This document shows, piece after piece, positions 11,548 to 23,604 of a stretch of DNA of 64,000 nucleotides (positions are counted from its first letter, which is position 1; every line of letters begins with the position of its first letter). The notes below the pieces were generated by a model that was given only the letters and a program-made list of their open reading frames with translations, was not told the origin of the DNA and did not search any database. Source of the stretch: Tretioscincus oriximinensis (taxonomy: Eukaryota > Chordata > Lepidosauria > Squamata > Gymnophthalmidae); NCBI GenBank assembly GCA_022410635.1, contig JAJVDF010000018.1:2806015-2870014 (forward strand), given 5' to 3'. A program made the position numbers and the translations under genes.

Positions 11548-12508
11548 ACTTTTCCAATTTGGATAACTCCATTAATCTTAGCTTTATGAGTTTCCTGTAA
11601 TATTACTATTTAGGTGCCTGTTTGTTGAAGCAGTTTCTGGAGCCTAAATCTTTTTAGGGGGACTCCTAAACTATTAACATTAACAGTTATTATTTTTAGG
11701 TCCAGCATAGTTATTTAATAATGCAATTTTATATTGGGGCCTTACATTTCGTGTGTCCTTGTCCCCTCATTCGTTACCCATCCCCCTGCTCACCTTTAAC
11801 CTCCCCATTAGGAGAAGTGTCGGACCAGCTCGAAAACCTATCTCCCTGAGCAGGTTTCGAGATTGCTTCCCCTTGGGTAGCCCTCCTTATCTCTCATTTT
11901 TCCTTTTCTCCATGAATATATTCCACTTACTATATTTTCCCTACTAATAATCTTAATCTATTCCTCTATCTACCACCAACTAAAGGTAGCAATTTTCCCT
12001 CCTTAATATCATTTCATTAAATCATAATTACTAATTTTATATCTACAATATTATGTATTAAGTAACTGAACATAGGGAGATATTCTTTTCTTAGCAATAA
12101 TCATAGATAAATTCTTATTACCGAAATCATTCTCCTTATTTACTTGTAATACTTGTAATATTGAGTTAATTAATTCATTAAGTGGAGAAATATCCATAGC
12201 CATTACTTAAAGTGGATAACAGAATAATATAAGCAAAATAGGTATTGGTTTTTTTGAAGTGCATAAGAATTTTTATTTTTTACTGAGGGGAGGGTGACTT
12301 CAGGAGTTGGCCCTGTTACCAGAGCCCGCTCTGTGGTACAGTGAATTTTTTTTAAATAATTTTTTTTNAAAAAATAATTTTAAATTTTTTTTCCTCTGCA
12401 AAAAAACAGGAAATGGAACGCCCCCACCCCCTGAGAGGGCAAGGCAGGCACTCCCAACCTGGGTTTCCACACTCAAAAGGGGTCATCTGGTCAGCCTACT
12501 TTAAGAGT

Positions 12509-12600
12509 CAATTTCAGAGAAATAGCTGGGTTAGTCTTAGCTGAAAATCCAACAAGGGGGCTCGTGGTACTTGGAGACTAACAGGAGAAAGGTAGTGTTC
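12509..12600 (+). mobile_element. fold-back repeat fragment (TTTCGTAGACACGT family)
   Basis: TTTCAGAGAAATAGCTGGGT and GGAGACTAACAGGAGAAAGG match the outer part of the arm at 340-476. It starts about 10 bp after the end of the hAT-like element. Confidence 0.55.
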
Positions 12601-12639
12601 TAGTTGCGTTTGCACACTTTAGGAAAGCAACCCCAAAAG

Positions 12640-13110
12640 CAGATTAAGGGTGCCTTGATCTCTATTACTGGTAGATCTTGATATTAAACAGCAAGCACTG
12701 GGTAAGGGTCTAGCATTGGAAAGGGTCTAGGAGCCTCCATTTCAATCTGTAAAGCCCTGCTTAATACTGGTACATTCCGTTGCATAGGATGGAACATAAT
12801 GCTGGCTGAGGAGAACTTGATCTGGATCATTAGTAGATTTTAATATCACAATCCAACAGAGACTGTGTTGCCTATTTCAAAACACAGAGATATGTAGAAA
12901 CCATTTTAGGTCTTTCTTGCATAGGAAAGGATATAGAAGCCTCAATTTTGCATGCTGGTATTTGATCAGGATGAAGCATAATAAACAATCTAGTCTCATT
13001 TATCAGTAGATCTAAACATCGAGGTCTACCAATCTTCTGGATGTGTGGCACCTGCTGACACTTTCTTCTATCCTGAAGATCAGGAGCTTCCATTTGAAGC
13101 TAATGAAGAC
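12640..13110. repeat. degraded tandem (satellite-like) repeat, two to three monomers
   Basis: Motifs recur in the same order: CTTGATC, TAGATCTTGATATTAA, CAGCAGAGACT, CAGAGATATGTAGAAA, GGAGCCTCCATTTCAAT and GCCCTGCTTAATACTGGTAC. The unit seems about 200 bp. A further diverged unit lies at 14350-14575. No coding capacity. Confidence 0.5.
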
Positions 13111-15739
13111 TTTGGATGTTGGTGCTCCTAAAGTAAGATTGGTGCAAAGATTAAACTATTAGTGTACATATACTACTACCTTAAAAGTTGCTTTTAAGCC
13201 ACATTTTTACTGTGTACTGATGATCTGCATCCTCTCATACACTGAAAAAATTATACAANGTGACCCAACAGTCTACAGCTAAAGTAGTCCCTCCTCTTAC
13301 CCAGGAATGCCTGCAAGTATTTTCTCCTGCTAAATAACTCACCATTATTTTTATTATCAAGCTTATCTCCTCAGCTGCTAGCAACTGCAAATATTTGCTA
13401 CCCTTGCTAGTTATATTGGATTAAGCTGAATGGAATTGTTTCAGTTTTAAGCGTGTGTTAATGTTCCTTTGTCTCCTTTGGTGTGGATGCCTGAATTTAA
13501 ATGTCATTCTGTGTGGAATTTGAATTCCAGATGCATTACAATCAATGCCTGAAAGCCCAGAAATGGAACAAGTAAGCACAGAGGTGGAATAAACTAGTAC
13601 TCCTGCTGAAACAGAACTGTGACTGCTAGGAAAAATGTTTTAGTAATATTTGCCCTGCCCTGTTTGTGTTCATGAAAATTGCTAATATGGGTTGGAGGTG
13701 GGTCAGAATCACTTGCTTTGCTCATGGCCCAACCAGTTAAACCAGACTTGGCATCTTAAAAATGCTCAGAGTCTACTACTGGCATTCCAAAGTTAAATTG
13801 GGTGGAAGGCAATTCCCCTCCTCCAACAGCAAGTCCTAGCATAATTGTTCTAGCCAAGCTGACTCCAGGAGGATACATGTTCCAAAGTTTTTGTCAGCTA
13901 GAAAATAGATCCGTAGCACACTTAGTCTTTACATGCTCTGTCTTTAATTCCGAAATTCTTACTAACAGAATGAGATAATTTTTGTAGCTTATTTTACATC
14001 AGCCTGTACATAAGTTAGGCACTTCAGTGAGCTCATTCTGTTTTGGGGGCACTGATTCTAATATTGGAATTTATGCGAACAGATGGGGTGAGGGGGGAAA
14101 TTACTTAAATTTACATGTTACAAAATGAAATGCAAAGAGGCCATAATACAAATCTAAGCACAAATTTATTTCAGTTTAAAAAGTGGGATGGGAATATGTA
14201 CTGAAAACCAAAAGTTTTGAGAAACATTGTTCTTGGAAAAGCCTATCGAAGAACAGCATGAAAGATGCACTACCTGCGTATGGACCTCTGTTTGGTATTA
14301 GGATGCCTTGCAGTCCTATTCAGGACTTCATCAGTATATATTTTATTGCAGATCTGTACAGCCCTGCTTAACACTGGTACATGCAACCTGCATAGGGTGA
14401 TACATAATGCAGATTAAGGGGCTCTTGATCAAGGTTATTGGTTAATCTTGATATTAAAATACAGCAGAGACTTAGCATTGCCTTCTCCAGAATTCAGAGA
14501 TATGTAGAAATCATGCTTCCTGACTGTAAGGGGATCCACACTTATAAAGCTTCCATTCCATATCCAAAATCCACCGAAGTGAGAAAATGCATTAGTTGCT
14601 GCATGCTACCACCACTAAATCAATTTTGAGTACAATTTAATTTTTTTGTGGACTCAATCTGAATGTGCCCATCCTCATATGTCCACCAGATACAAAAGAA
14701 GACAAAGTGTTTGCACCATAGTTCCATAGAACTGTTCATTATCCAGCTTGATCTTAGAAATTAAAGCCACATTGATATTTTTTTATTTAGCAAACTTAGA
14801 AATTTCTCAATCCAGGCTTTTAATGCATTTCTTCTGTATGCTTAGGAAATTATAGACAAAGGTCATATGAGTTTGCCTAAGAGATAGGGTTGTCTTGTGA
14901 GGAGACTGGCCAAATCTGATTCATTTTAGTGGGAAGCAAGTTCAACTGAGTTCAGCAGGGACTTATGGATAATTGAAAGACTGAAGTCCACATTTGCACC
15001 TGAAAGGCATGAAATGGGACATCTTTATGGCAGGACTATGCTGGGAAGGAATAACACTATGAATGCAGCAAATATCTTCCAGTCTTCCATCCTTCTAAGA
15101 CTCAGTCTTCCCACTAAGCTGTCCAGCTTTTGCTTTCAGCAGCAGCAGTGGAAATGCAATACAGTAAGAATTCAATCTTGGATTTGAACTCTAGGATATA
15201 TCAACCTCCAAGGACTGATTTTTGCCTTGGAAGCCGTCTCCAGGCTTGGAAGGGACAATGCCCTGGGTGTACTTACCAGGTACACATTTGCTATTGTCTG
15301 GATACAGTCTAAATATCATACAAAACTATTTCCTGTTAAAGGATTATTTCATGATGAGTAGTGACTGACATGTTCCGTGCATGTAGGAAGGATCCCATAA
15401 TAATCCAGAGTATACATGGACTGCAGCATGTTCTCAACATTAGGCATGTCAATTGCATTTGGCATTTATACAGCTTCACTATTAATACAACAGTTGCTCT
15501 TTAAAGTGCATAAAAGATTTTTTTACAATCACACTACACTAAGTTGTACTGTTAAACAGCAATATAAAGAACATGCAGGATATATCAGAAGCAAGGGAGA
15601 GAAATACTTTAGTAGCTACTGTATGGTTCATTTTGACCATATCCAGAGAAATCAAAATACACTCAGTAGACTGGCCACTAGAAAGCTGTGCTTTTTAGGG
15701 AACATTATCTATACATCTTTAGATTGCTGCATTTAGATG
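13111..15739. other. no gene seen, apart from the repeat monomer at 14350
   Basis: Non-coding. It holds one satellite-like monomer (14350-14575) and no exon I can support. Confidence 0.5.
14350..14575. repeat. further monomer of the 12.6-kb satellite-like repeat
   Basis: GCCCTGCTTAACACTGGTAC, GCATAGGGTGATACATAATG, TTAATCTTGATATTAAAATA, GCAGAGACTTAGCATTGCC and CAGAGATATGTAGAAATCAT follow in the order seen at 12640-13110. Confidence 0.5.
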
Positions 15740-15999
15740 AGAGCCAGTTTGGTGTAGTGGTTAGAGTGTTGGACTCTTATCTGTAGTCTCCCAGTTTGAT
15801 TCTGCACTCCTCCATGAAAGCCAGATGGGTGACCTTGGGCCAGTCAGAGTTCTTTAGAACTCTCTCAGCCCCACCTTCTTCACAGGGTGTCTGTTGTGGA
15901 GAAAGTAACAAAAGCTGTATGTGCCGCCCACTGGTTGGCTTCCCTGAGACCTTGGGGTATAGGGCCGGATATAAGTACAAATAAATAAATAATAAATTT
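15740..15999 (+). mobile_element. Sauria-type SINE, full length
   Basis: A tRNA-derived head with an A box in TTTGGTGTAGTGGTTAGAGT and a B-box-like CAGTTTGATTCTGC. Then GGTGACCTTGGGCCAGTCAG, CACAGGGTGTCTGTTGTGG, GTATAGGGCCGGATATAAG and an AATAAATAAATAA tail. This is the squamate tRNA-SINE layout and a main reason for calling the organism a squamate. No functional tRNA is implied. Confidence 0.85.
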
Positions 16000-16361
16000 A
16001 CTAAATTTGTATTAGTAAATTCGGATTTGTTTTATGTGAAATAGCTGTAGGAGCATGCATCTACATTAAACAGATTGGGTAGCACTGAAACTAGATCTCT
16101 CTTTTCTACAATGCAGATTTGATGCATGCGCCTTGTAGACGTGTCCAGGTTTACTCAGATCTGGTCCGTATGCGTATATAATTTTTACTGCTATTTTGAA
16201 TTAGAGGACTTCTGGTACAGATCCATTCAGACAATGAGACTACTGAGCTTCTTAACTGGATTTTTACACATGCCTAAAGAGATTTTACCTTCAGTGAAAA
16301 AGGTATGTCAGAGATCCATTTAAAGTGGTTCCCCGAGGATTCTCAAATTACGTTCTGCTCA

Positions 16362-16565
16362 TAGGCTGACCAGATGACCCCTTTTTGGCGGGGGGGGGAG
16401 GTTTGAAAAGCCGGTTTTGGGATGCCTCCCAAGTTTTTATGAGGATTTTTTTTCAAAAAAATACTCTTTTTTTAAAAAAAATAATTTTTTTCCTCAGAAA
16501 AAAACGGGAGGCACCCCAAAAACAGACTTTCAAAAAAACCCCAAAGGGGTCATCTGATCAGCCTA
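16362..16565. mobile_element. hAT-like MITE, short palindromic form
   Basis: 204 bp from TAGGCTGACCAGATGACCCC to GGGGTCATCTGATCAGCCTA. The two halves are near-complementary and would fold into one long hairpin, with an A/T-rich loop. It shares its termini with the 517-bp element at 4414. The flanking 8-mers do not match. Confidence 0.75.
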
Positions 16566-17376
16566 CTTAGCAGTGCGTGTCTGGTATTATTCCGGAAAAG
16601 GCTCCAGAAAGAACACACCATCATCCCAACCTGGAACTTTGAAGGCTGGGGGATTTTTGTTGCCTGTCATGTAAAAAAAAGTCTGAGATAGGGCTATGGC
16701 AGAGTACTGGTAAGCGTGTGCATGTTGAGTTCCAAAACTGGCTTCTGTATTGCATGCTAAGCTGCATGATGCAGCAGCTCCCTATAGACATATTCCCCAC
16801 CCCTCTTTGCCTCAAAACTGCAGAGATGGTGGGAAAAAAAGAGAGAAGGAATTGACTCAAAAGCTTCTTCTTTTTTTTTTTTNNACTTTTTTGAATTCTG
16901 GGAAGAGAAAAAATAGCCACAGTTATTCCAAGCATGTCAGATAATAACAGGCTGTTTACTGTTTATATGCAAGGAATGTTAGGCAGGCGGTGCAGGGGAG
17001 AAATGGAGGGGGGCGCTTTGGCAGGCTTGTTAGGACATACAAGATCTTCTGCTTATTCAAGCAAACAGAAACGCATCTCTTGTAGCTTTGTTCTAGCCGG
17101 AACATCTAAGCACCAAATAACCTTGATATAGGTCATATACATTTTTGTATGACTGATTCAGCCCACAAAACTGAAGTAAGGTGATGACGTGCTTGGCAAA
17201 AATTTCTGTTTGCTCGTAGGCCAGTGTGAGAAATATAAGACAAATCTCTGGTTTGCAGGGAACCTGGATAAATTTGTCATTATTGTCCATCTCAGACTGA
17301 TGGCAATTTACACCTTAGCCATAAGCTCTTTTCCCTTCAGGATCTGATACCATTTTCTCACTAGTCATCACATTAG

Positions 17377-17572
17377 GGCTCTGTCCTCCCTGAGCCTTAT
17401 TCTGGGTTATATCTCGATACAGAGCTTGGTCATCCACATGCCAGTGTAGGCTGTGGCAGGCCCCATTCGGGGCCTGCCATAGCCTGCACTAGCATGTAGA
17501 TGGCACATTCCTATTCTGAGATATAGCCAAGAAGAAGGCTCAGTGGGGACGGGGCCTAGGATGTTCAAAATT
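17377..17572. mobile_element. palindromic MITE, GCAGGCCCC-centre family
   Basis: Arms of about 85 bp run inward from TGAGCCTTATTCTGG / its complement to a centre GCAGGCCCCATTCGGGGCCTGC, so the whole element is one hairpin. The same sequence recurs in full at 23886-24062 and 63236-63410 and in parts elsewhere. No coding capacity. The superfamily is unclear because no consistent target duplication was seen. Confidence 0.75.
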
Positions 17573-18577
17573 TACATTGTGCTTCNTCACAAGCCTAAAG
17601 AAATCCATTGTTAGCTACTCAGATGTATTAAAACCTAGGCTCAATGTGTCTATTTTGAAAGTTTATAGAAAGGAGGCCCTTTCATACGCCAGGCCCCTCA
17701 TGGTCTTTTAGAAGTATTTGTTTGTTTGTTTGTTTAACCAAACTAGTGTTTTATCTCTTGGACACATGTAATAGATGAACAAAAACCTTAAGTATAGTTT
17801 GATTCACCACTGCATACCAAAAAAGAACTGATCTTTTTATTTTCCTTTTTAAAATATTTTGCTTTAACCTGAGATATCTTGCTTGTGGGTCTCTTTTGCA
17901 GATGCAAAATAATCACCTCCCAGGACAACTATCTGGCTGCTGACCAATCAGGTCCATGATCAAGAGGAGAGCAAGGGAGGGAGGAAGAGAAGTTNCCTAT
18001 TGTGGACTATTCCCCTTTGCCACAGGTAGATTAATTCAGATGATGTAATTCAAAGTAATCCTGTGTGAAATCAGTGCCCTTTTCACTTATTGAAAGGCTA
18101 GTAATAAAAACGGTGAAATACTTCTGACGGTCTTTCCGTGGAAACCATTAAATAAATAAANAAAATCAATAGTGTAAGATATTTATTTACATTCTATAGG
18201 ATGGACCCCAAAAATCACGCTAGAGAAATTTCTCCAAACTTCTCAGGAGAGAATTAAGACTTACCTTAATTCACCTTGTGAGTTTTCTGTTTCTCTTCTG
18301 CTTTTTAAAGTTCCAAAAAGTGCCCAAGGCTAATCAGTGTTGCAAGACTCTTTCTACAGTTCTGTACATGTCTTGGAATGTGTTGGGAGCAACATCATGC
18401 CAGTTCACATCAGATAACTCCAAAAGCACTGTGGGAAATTGGTTGCCAGGAAGCAACTTGAGGTTCTCTTTTTAGCTTTCCTTTCCAGTTGTAATGTTTA
18501 GCGAGAGTCCCAGAGAATCAGAAATAACTACTTCCTGAAAATTTCAAAGGCCCTGGTCACAAATCTGCTTTTAAAGA

Positions 18578-18759
18578 TAGGCTGACCAGATGCCCCCTTT
18601 GTTGGGGGGGGGAGGTTGAAAACCCGGTTTTGGGGTGCCTCCCAGTTTTTCTGAGGAAATTTGTTTTGTGTTTTAAAAAAATTTTCCTCAGAAAAAACCG
18701 GGAGGCACCCCAAAAACGGGTTTTCAACCCCCCAAAAAAGGGGTCATCTGGTCAGCCTA
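18578..18759. mobile_element. hAT-like MITE, short palindromic form
   Basis: 182 bp, starting TAGGCTGACCAGATGCCCCC and ending GGGGTCATCTGGTCAGCCTA, with long self-complementary arms. The flanks TTTAAAGA and TTTAACGC agree at 6 of 8 positions, a decayed 8-bp target duplication, supporting the hAT assignment. Confidence 0.78.
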
Positions 18760-18847
18760 TTTAACGCTTCTTTAGTCTTTTAGTATTTCTTTAATCCTTT
18801 ACTGTCTATTAATCTTCTGGTTTAGGGGGAAATGGATTAAGCTAGTT

Positions 18848-18982
18848 CTTCTGTCCCCTCTGAGCTTCATTCTGGGGCTATTTTTCATAATAGGAGCCTG
18901 CCATTTGCATTTGGATAGTCAAGCTCTGTACCAAGACGTAACCTAGAATAAGGTTCAGTGGAGANAGGCAGTACTGAAGAAG
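18848..18982. mobile_element. palindromic MITE, same family, internally deleted
   Basis: Carries the outer arms (CTGAGCTTCATTCTGGG and AGAATAAGGTTCAGTGG) but lacks the GC-rich centre. Confidence 0.6.
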
Positions 18983-20249
18983 ATTTAAAAGTAGATATGT
19001 GACTTAAGGCCAGAGAGATATTTCAGGATGGATTTATTTTGTCTTTTGGAACTATGGCGTGTGCTGGGTTGGGTGTTTGTTTTCTAATTNGGAGAATTCA
19101 TGTCTAAATATGAAACAAAACAAAATGTCTTATATTCAGGAGTCCTCCCACTATTTTTGCGGTTGTTACTGTACGTCCTGCTTCTTAAATTGGCTGGGCC
19201 TTGCTGAGGGGAGAGATTAGCATGTCTATTCTTCCTAACCTGAATAGTCTCTCTCAAGAATGGCAAAAGGGAAACACTCTGTAGAAGATAAACTTGGCAG
19301 GGCAGTGAAGAAGGAAAATGGGGATATNGGGCTTTCACTCAGGGTGTGTGCAGATGCATGTCTTCGTTGTGCTGGGAGCATTAATCATGTAGTCAACTGA
19401 TTTTGCCAGCGCACATTCCTCATGTGTGCAGTGCAGTGGTGCCATTCCTGTGTACACATTTTTGCAATTTTTGATTATCACATATGTGTACTACGNCAGC
19501 TAACATCTTTCCCCCCTGCCTTTGCTAAGATCCAGATTTTTCATAATNGTGATAACTGCCTGCTGGCATCTTTCTTGATTCTTCTCTTGCAAATACCCAG
19601 AAGGCAGTCAAGTGTAAGAGCCCTGAACTATGTATATTGCATCTGGTAGTGGTGCATGAAGAGATTGTGGAATCTTCTTTGGATGCTATAGTTGCCTTCT
19701 ACAGTCTGGAAGCACTATGAAGTGATTCAGAGTAGATTAAAAAGGTTGTTCTTTAGTTTGAAAGAAAAGTACAACAGATGTGTTATTCAGTCCCTTCTGA
19801 CCTCAGCAGCACTTGTACTTCTAACAGAACATATACAAGATGCTAGAGTCCTTAAAGCCTTTATCTAATTCATTATTTTGTTTTTTATCCTGTTGTGACA
19901 CTCACAGCCCTTATAGAAGCCACATATTTTCTGCAGTTGATCACTGTGTGCCTAATTTTTCAGTCATGTTATGGACATTGTTTAGTCCCTTNTGGATTTG
20001 TTTTTTNNNNTTTNNNNTTNNNNNNNTNNTNANNANANTTNAAAANNAAAAAANATCACATATGATGCTGATATGTGAGCTGATTGGTTCACAGAGTTCA
20101 TAGGCAGGAGTTCATTTCTTAGCATTTCATTGGCTGTAAATGATAAGCAGCATAGTTGNTTGCCTTTCTAGCCTGCTGCTGTAAGATTTTCCTAAGATCT
20201 CAAGTATTCATTCTTTGTGGGCTGAACTCTGAAACAGGATTGTAATGCC

Positions 20250-20970
20250 TATGGTGCGAAATACAGTTGTATTTGTTGTTATATGTTTTCTTAAGGTAAG
20301 GCAGAATCAGAGCCTAGGGAAAAGCGCAGCTTCCCCATTTTCTGATTGGGAGAGAGAGACTTGGAGGAGAGCCAATCAGGCTTCAAGTAAGAACTGTGAT
20401 ACCATATAAAAGAAGGTGGNGCCTAAAGAAGAGGTTTCTTGTTCTATGAGCAGGGGTTAAGTTCTTGGTGTGCACAGACCTTAGAGGGTGGCGTAGCCAA
20501 GAACTTATTACGCTGACCAGATGACCCCTGGGGAGGGGGGTTGAAAACCCGGTTNTGAGGTGCCTCCCGGTTTTTCCTGAGGAAAATTTTTTTNAAAAAG
20601 TATTTCCTCAGCAAAAAAGTTTTTGAAAAAGTTTTTCCTCAGCAAAAACNATGAGGCACTCCAAAACTGGGTTTCTACCCCCTCCCCAAAAGGGGTCATC
20701 TAGTCAGCCTAACAGGGGAAGAGTAAGGGAAAGTGTGCCAGGGGATTGTACCTACCTTGGCCAGAAATCTTCTGACTTGTGTTGAGTGTGTTCTGATACA
20801 TAACAAAGACAAAAAGAACCTTGTTGGAACTTTGGCAACAGTTTTTAAAGAGACAGTACCTTGTATAATTTTCATTGTTAACATTTTATTCTGTCGAATT
20901 TTCCTCAGTGTGATGTGCAATAAACCCTTTTTGTTTCTAAAGAACTTCTATATCAATTTCTATAATTGAT
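20250..20970 (+). mobile_element. LTR-like unit with MITE insertion
   Basis: Shows the order of an LTR promoter: GCCAATCAGG (about 20371), a TATA box CATATAAAAGAAGG (20403), then, after the MITE at 20509-20711, a polyadenylation signal CAATAAACCC (about 20918). No flanking duplication or second LTR was found and there is no gag or pol frame nearby. It could be a solo LTR of a retroelement or chance. Confidence 0.4.
20509..20711. mobile_element. hAT-like MITE, short form, inside an LTR-like unit
   Basis: 203 bp, with terminus TACGCTGACCAGATGACCCC and the complementary end GGGGTCATCTAGTCAGCCTA. It has several Ns and an internal repeat of the TTTTCCTCAGCAAAAA segment. It interrupts the LTR-like sequence at about 20250-20970. 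Confidence 0.7.
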
Positions 20971-23604
20971 ACCACAGCCAATCATAAGAGAGACCGGTGA
21001 TAAAGTCTCTCCTGATAAATGAATAGAGGTTCGCCTAGGGGAATAGTGGCCTCACTAGGAAGACATACACAGAGTATTGTGTGTTTAGACTAATACCTTG
21101 AAAGGAGCTGGACTGGGGTAATATTTTTCTGCCCAAAAGGCTTTGAGAGATATATGATGTGGTCTGCTGCAGGTGATAAAGTATGATAAGGTAGACAGGT
21201 AGGGTACCAGCCTTAGATCTTGTGGTGCATAAAGGCCTGACATCACAAGGAGTTATTGGCTTTTTTTACACAGGCACTTGATTTAGGTTTTCCAACTTAG
21301 TGTGGGATCTTTTGTAAGTATATATCTGACTTTGTCCTTAATTTTTTTCTTTACCACTATAGTATATAGACATGGAACTTCATTACTCCATCGTGTGATG
21401 TTTCATTGGTCTTAAGAAGCCATCGTCTAGGATTTTAAGTTATGTTTGGAATTCAGTGGTCAGTGAAGCAACTGGGATGAGCTGTGTCCACAAGAATTTC
21501 TAAATAGTCTGATTAATGTGAAATGAACAGAGATAGCAGCTCAAGATTTAAAGCAAAGCCACAATCTCAGGGTGTCAACTAATGAAACAAAAATGCTTCT
21601 ATATCAAAGGCATCTCTGTGTGTGGAAACAGGACCATATTGCCTCTTGCTCAAGAGAACTGATTTCCAAAGGGTTTGGCATTACTACTGATATTCCTCTG
21701 CCTCTGTGTATTTGCATGTGGGTGTGGGTATTTGTAGGTGTGTCATTTGTCTGTTAGACAGTAGGAAATTGTCTGAATCATGACATTTTTCACCATAACT
21801 TGGACTAAATCAACATCCCCTCTTCTCTGAACTGATGGCTCTTGGCTTAAAAAAGAAGCTACCCAGACTTTCCTCTATTTCTACCACCCATAAAACAATA
21901 TGGATTATTTGAAAGGCCACACGAATCCTGCCTATCTGTGAAATAAACAATCCAAAGCTATGTCTATGAAGTTGGAAAGACTCACTCTTCCTAGTCTCGA
22001 AAGCATTTTGCTACATGTAGATTAGATGCAAAAAAAAGAAAAAAGGAAAGTTCTGTATCACACACATTTGTGTAGAAACTAGCATATTTTCTCAGCAGTT
22101 TTAAAACAGGAGCAAACGGTTAAATCATTAATCTCTTGTCCTTGTAGGGAGCTAATCTGAGGTGGAGGATAAGTATGTTCACCTGTAAAAGTGAAAGTCA
22201 AAAGCAAAGATTCTCTGGAAAATAGAGCAAAGGAATAAAACGTGTCAAGTCTGAGCCACATATATCACGAAATGCTGGCTGGTAACTGCCTCATTTAGAG
22301 TTAACACAGCAGAGAACCACAAAGAGGATTTTATAGCACTTTTTGTTTGAAAGATACACTGTCCTTTGGGTGCTTATTTTTGTTGTGTTTTATTTTTCTG
22401 CCCCATTCAGGTTTGGCAGAGACAGATAAATCCTACATAGTGACAGTCTTGATTGCAAACTGGCAATCAGTGTGGTCCACTTAAGACCAGTGTAATGTAC
22501 ATGATGTCAGCAGTGTTAATCAAAGAATTATTCAGTTGGAAGGGATTCTAATGCAGGAGTCACTAAACCATCTCAAACAGAAGGCTGTTCACCTTCTGTT
22601 GAAGACTTCCAGTGAAGGAGAACTCCTCCCTCCTATGGCAATCTATTCCACTATCTTACTCCTATATTCTGCAGTAGCTGCAGCTGCTGTAGGCTTAGCT
22701 GTACAAGGAACATATTACAAATACACTAGTTCAGTCTGGAAGTTAGCAGATCATGGATCATTGTGGCCAAGCAGACTGTCTTTGCCCAGGAAGTGGAACC
22801 AACCTAGAGTTGGAAATAAGTGCTCGTGGCCACCATTACCATCTGAGCTCCCAGCAGCACCAACATGTTCAGGGCTATGCACCTGTTCTTCTGGGATAAT
22901 GTATGATAATCCCCTAAAGGACAGGATGTCCCTTTACTTCATTAACTTGAGTAGCTCTGGCCTGATTTGTATTTGCCCTTATCCTATTCAAGAAATTGAT
23001 CTAAGGAGTTTGCCATCCACATGCTATTCCAGGTTAGCACAAGCCTTGCTATGACCTGTTCAAGCCCATAACAGCATGTGGACAGAAGAATGTTTAGACC
23101 ACTTTCTGGAAAAGAATAAGCCCAAGTGCAATTTAGGTCTCTTGACACACAATAGTGGTTGTCTTATCTGGATTCAGCTTACATTTGTTTGCCCCTATCC
23201 AGTTCATGCCTGCCTTCTGACATTTTCACTATATTGCCTTCAGGCAGTAATGAAAAGGACCTCAGTTGCTTGACCTAATTCAGTTGGAATGGAGCTTCTC
23301 CGACCGCAGTTTCTCAAATTTCCTGGATGGGGAAACAAAGATGGATTTCATCAGTTCACCGATGGCATCTAAATCCAAATGTATTGATGACCTTTCCCCA
23401 TAGCTACATACAGATATTTAAAAACATGGAAGATAAGATCAAGCTCTGAAGAATCCTAAAGGTTATTAGTATTGATATTGACCTTGGCATTTGAAGCAAA
23501 ATCTCTGTAGTGTTGCATTTCTAACTCCCAATAATAGGTTACAAAGTTCCACTGCCCTCTGAAGTGTGATATGCTGTTGTAAACAAGAGGGATTTATCTG
23601 TGAT
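20971..23604. other. no gene seen
   Basis: The longest open frame, 22536-23054 on the plus strand (172 residues), has no recognisable domain, no biased composition and no splice context, so I do not call it a gene. The remainder shows no repeat I recognise. Confidence 0.45.

Larger units (their letters stand above)
8811..12248 (-). mobile_element. L1-type LINE, 3.4 kb, with 12-bp target duplication, decayed ORF2
   Basis: TTTTTTTGAAGT occurs at 8799-8810 and 12249-12260 and delimits the insertion exactly. The 3' end is at the low-coordinate side. ORF2 starts at ATG 11708 and shows the endonuclease QETH motif (11586-11597), SDHAPI (11062-11079), a reverse-transcriptase FADD motif (10711-10722) and a Cys-rich C-terminal region (about 9350-9480). 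The frames are broken by stops, for example just before QETH, so it is inactive. About 540 bp upstream of ORF2 remain, without a clear ORF1. It is a cellular retrotransposon. Confidence 0.88.
8557..12498. mobile_element. hAT-like element, long form, split by an L1 insertion
   Basis: The left piece 8557-8810 and right piece 12249-12498 together match the element at 4414-4930: same start (TAGACCAACCAGAT), same GCCTTCAGGAG and CTAGTGGTGGTGCA blocks, and end GTCAGCCTA. Without the L1 and its target duplication it is about 492 bp. The flanking 8-mers no longer match well, so it is older or decayed. Confidence 0.8.

Noticed and set aside
15740..15770. tRNA-like sequence (GTGTAGTGGTTAGAG)
   Set aside because: It is the A-box region of a tRNA-derived SINE; the cloverleaf is not complete, and the SINE body and tail follow directly. 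The same holds for 24750-24780 on the minus strand.
20007..20054. N-rich stretch with an open frame across it
   Set aside because: Ambiguous bases only; nothing can be read from it.
22536..23054. 172-residue open frame, plus strand
   Set aside because: No recognisable domain or motif, no splice sites that would link it to other frames, ordinary composition. Length is within chance for 64 kb in six frames.
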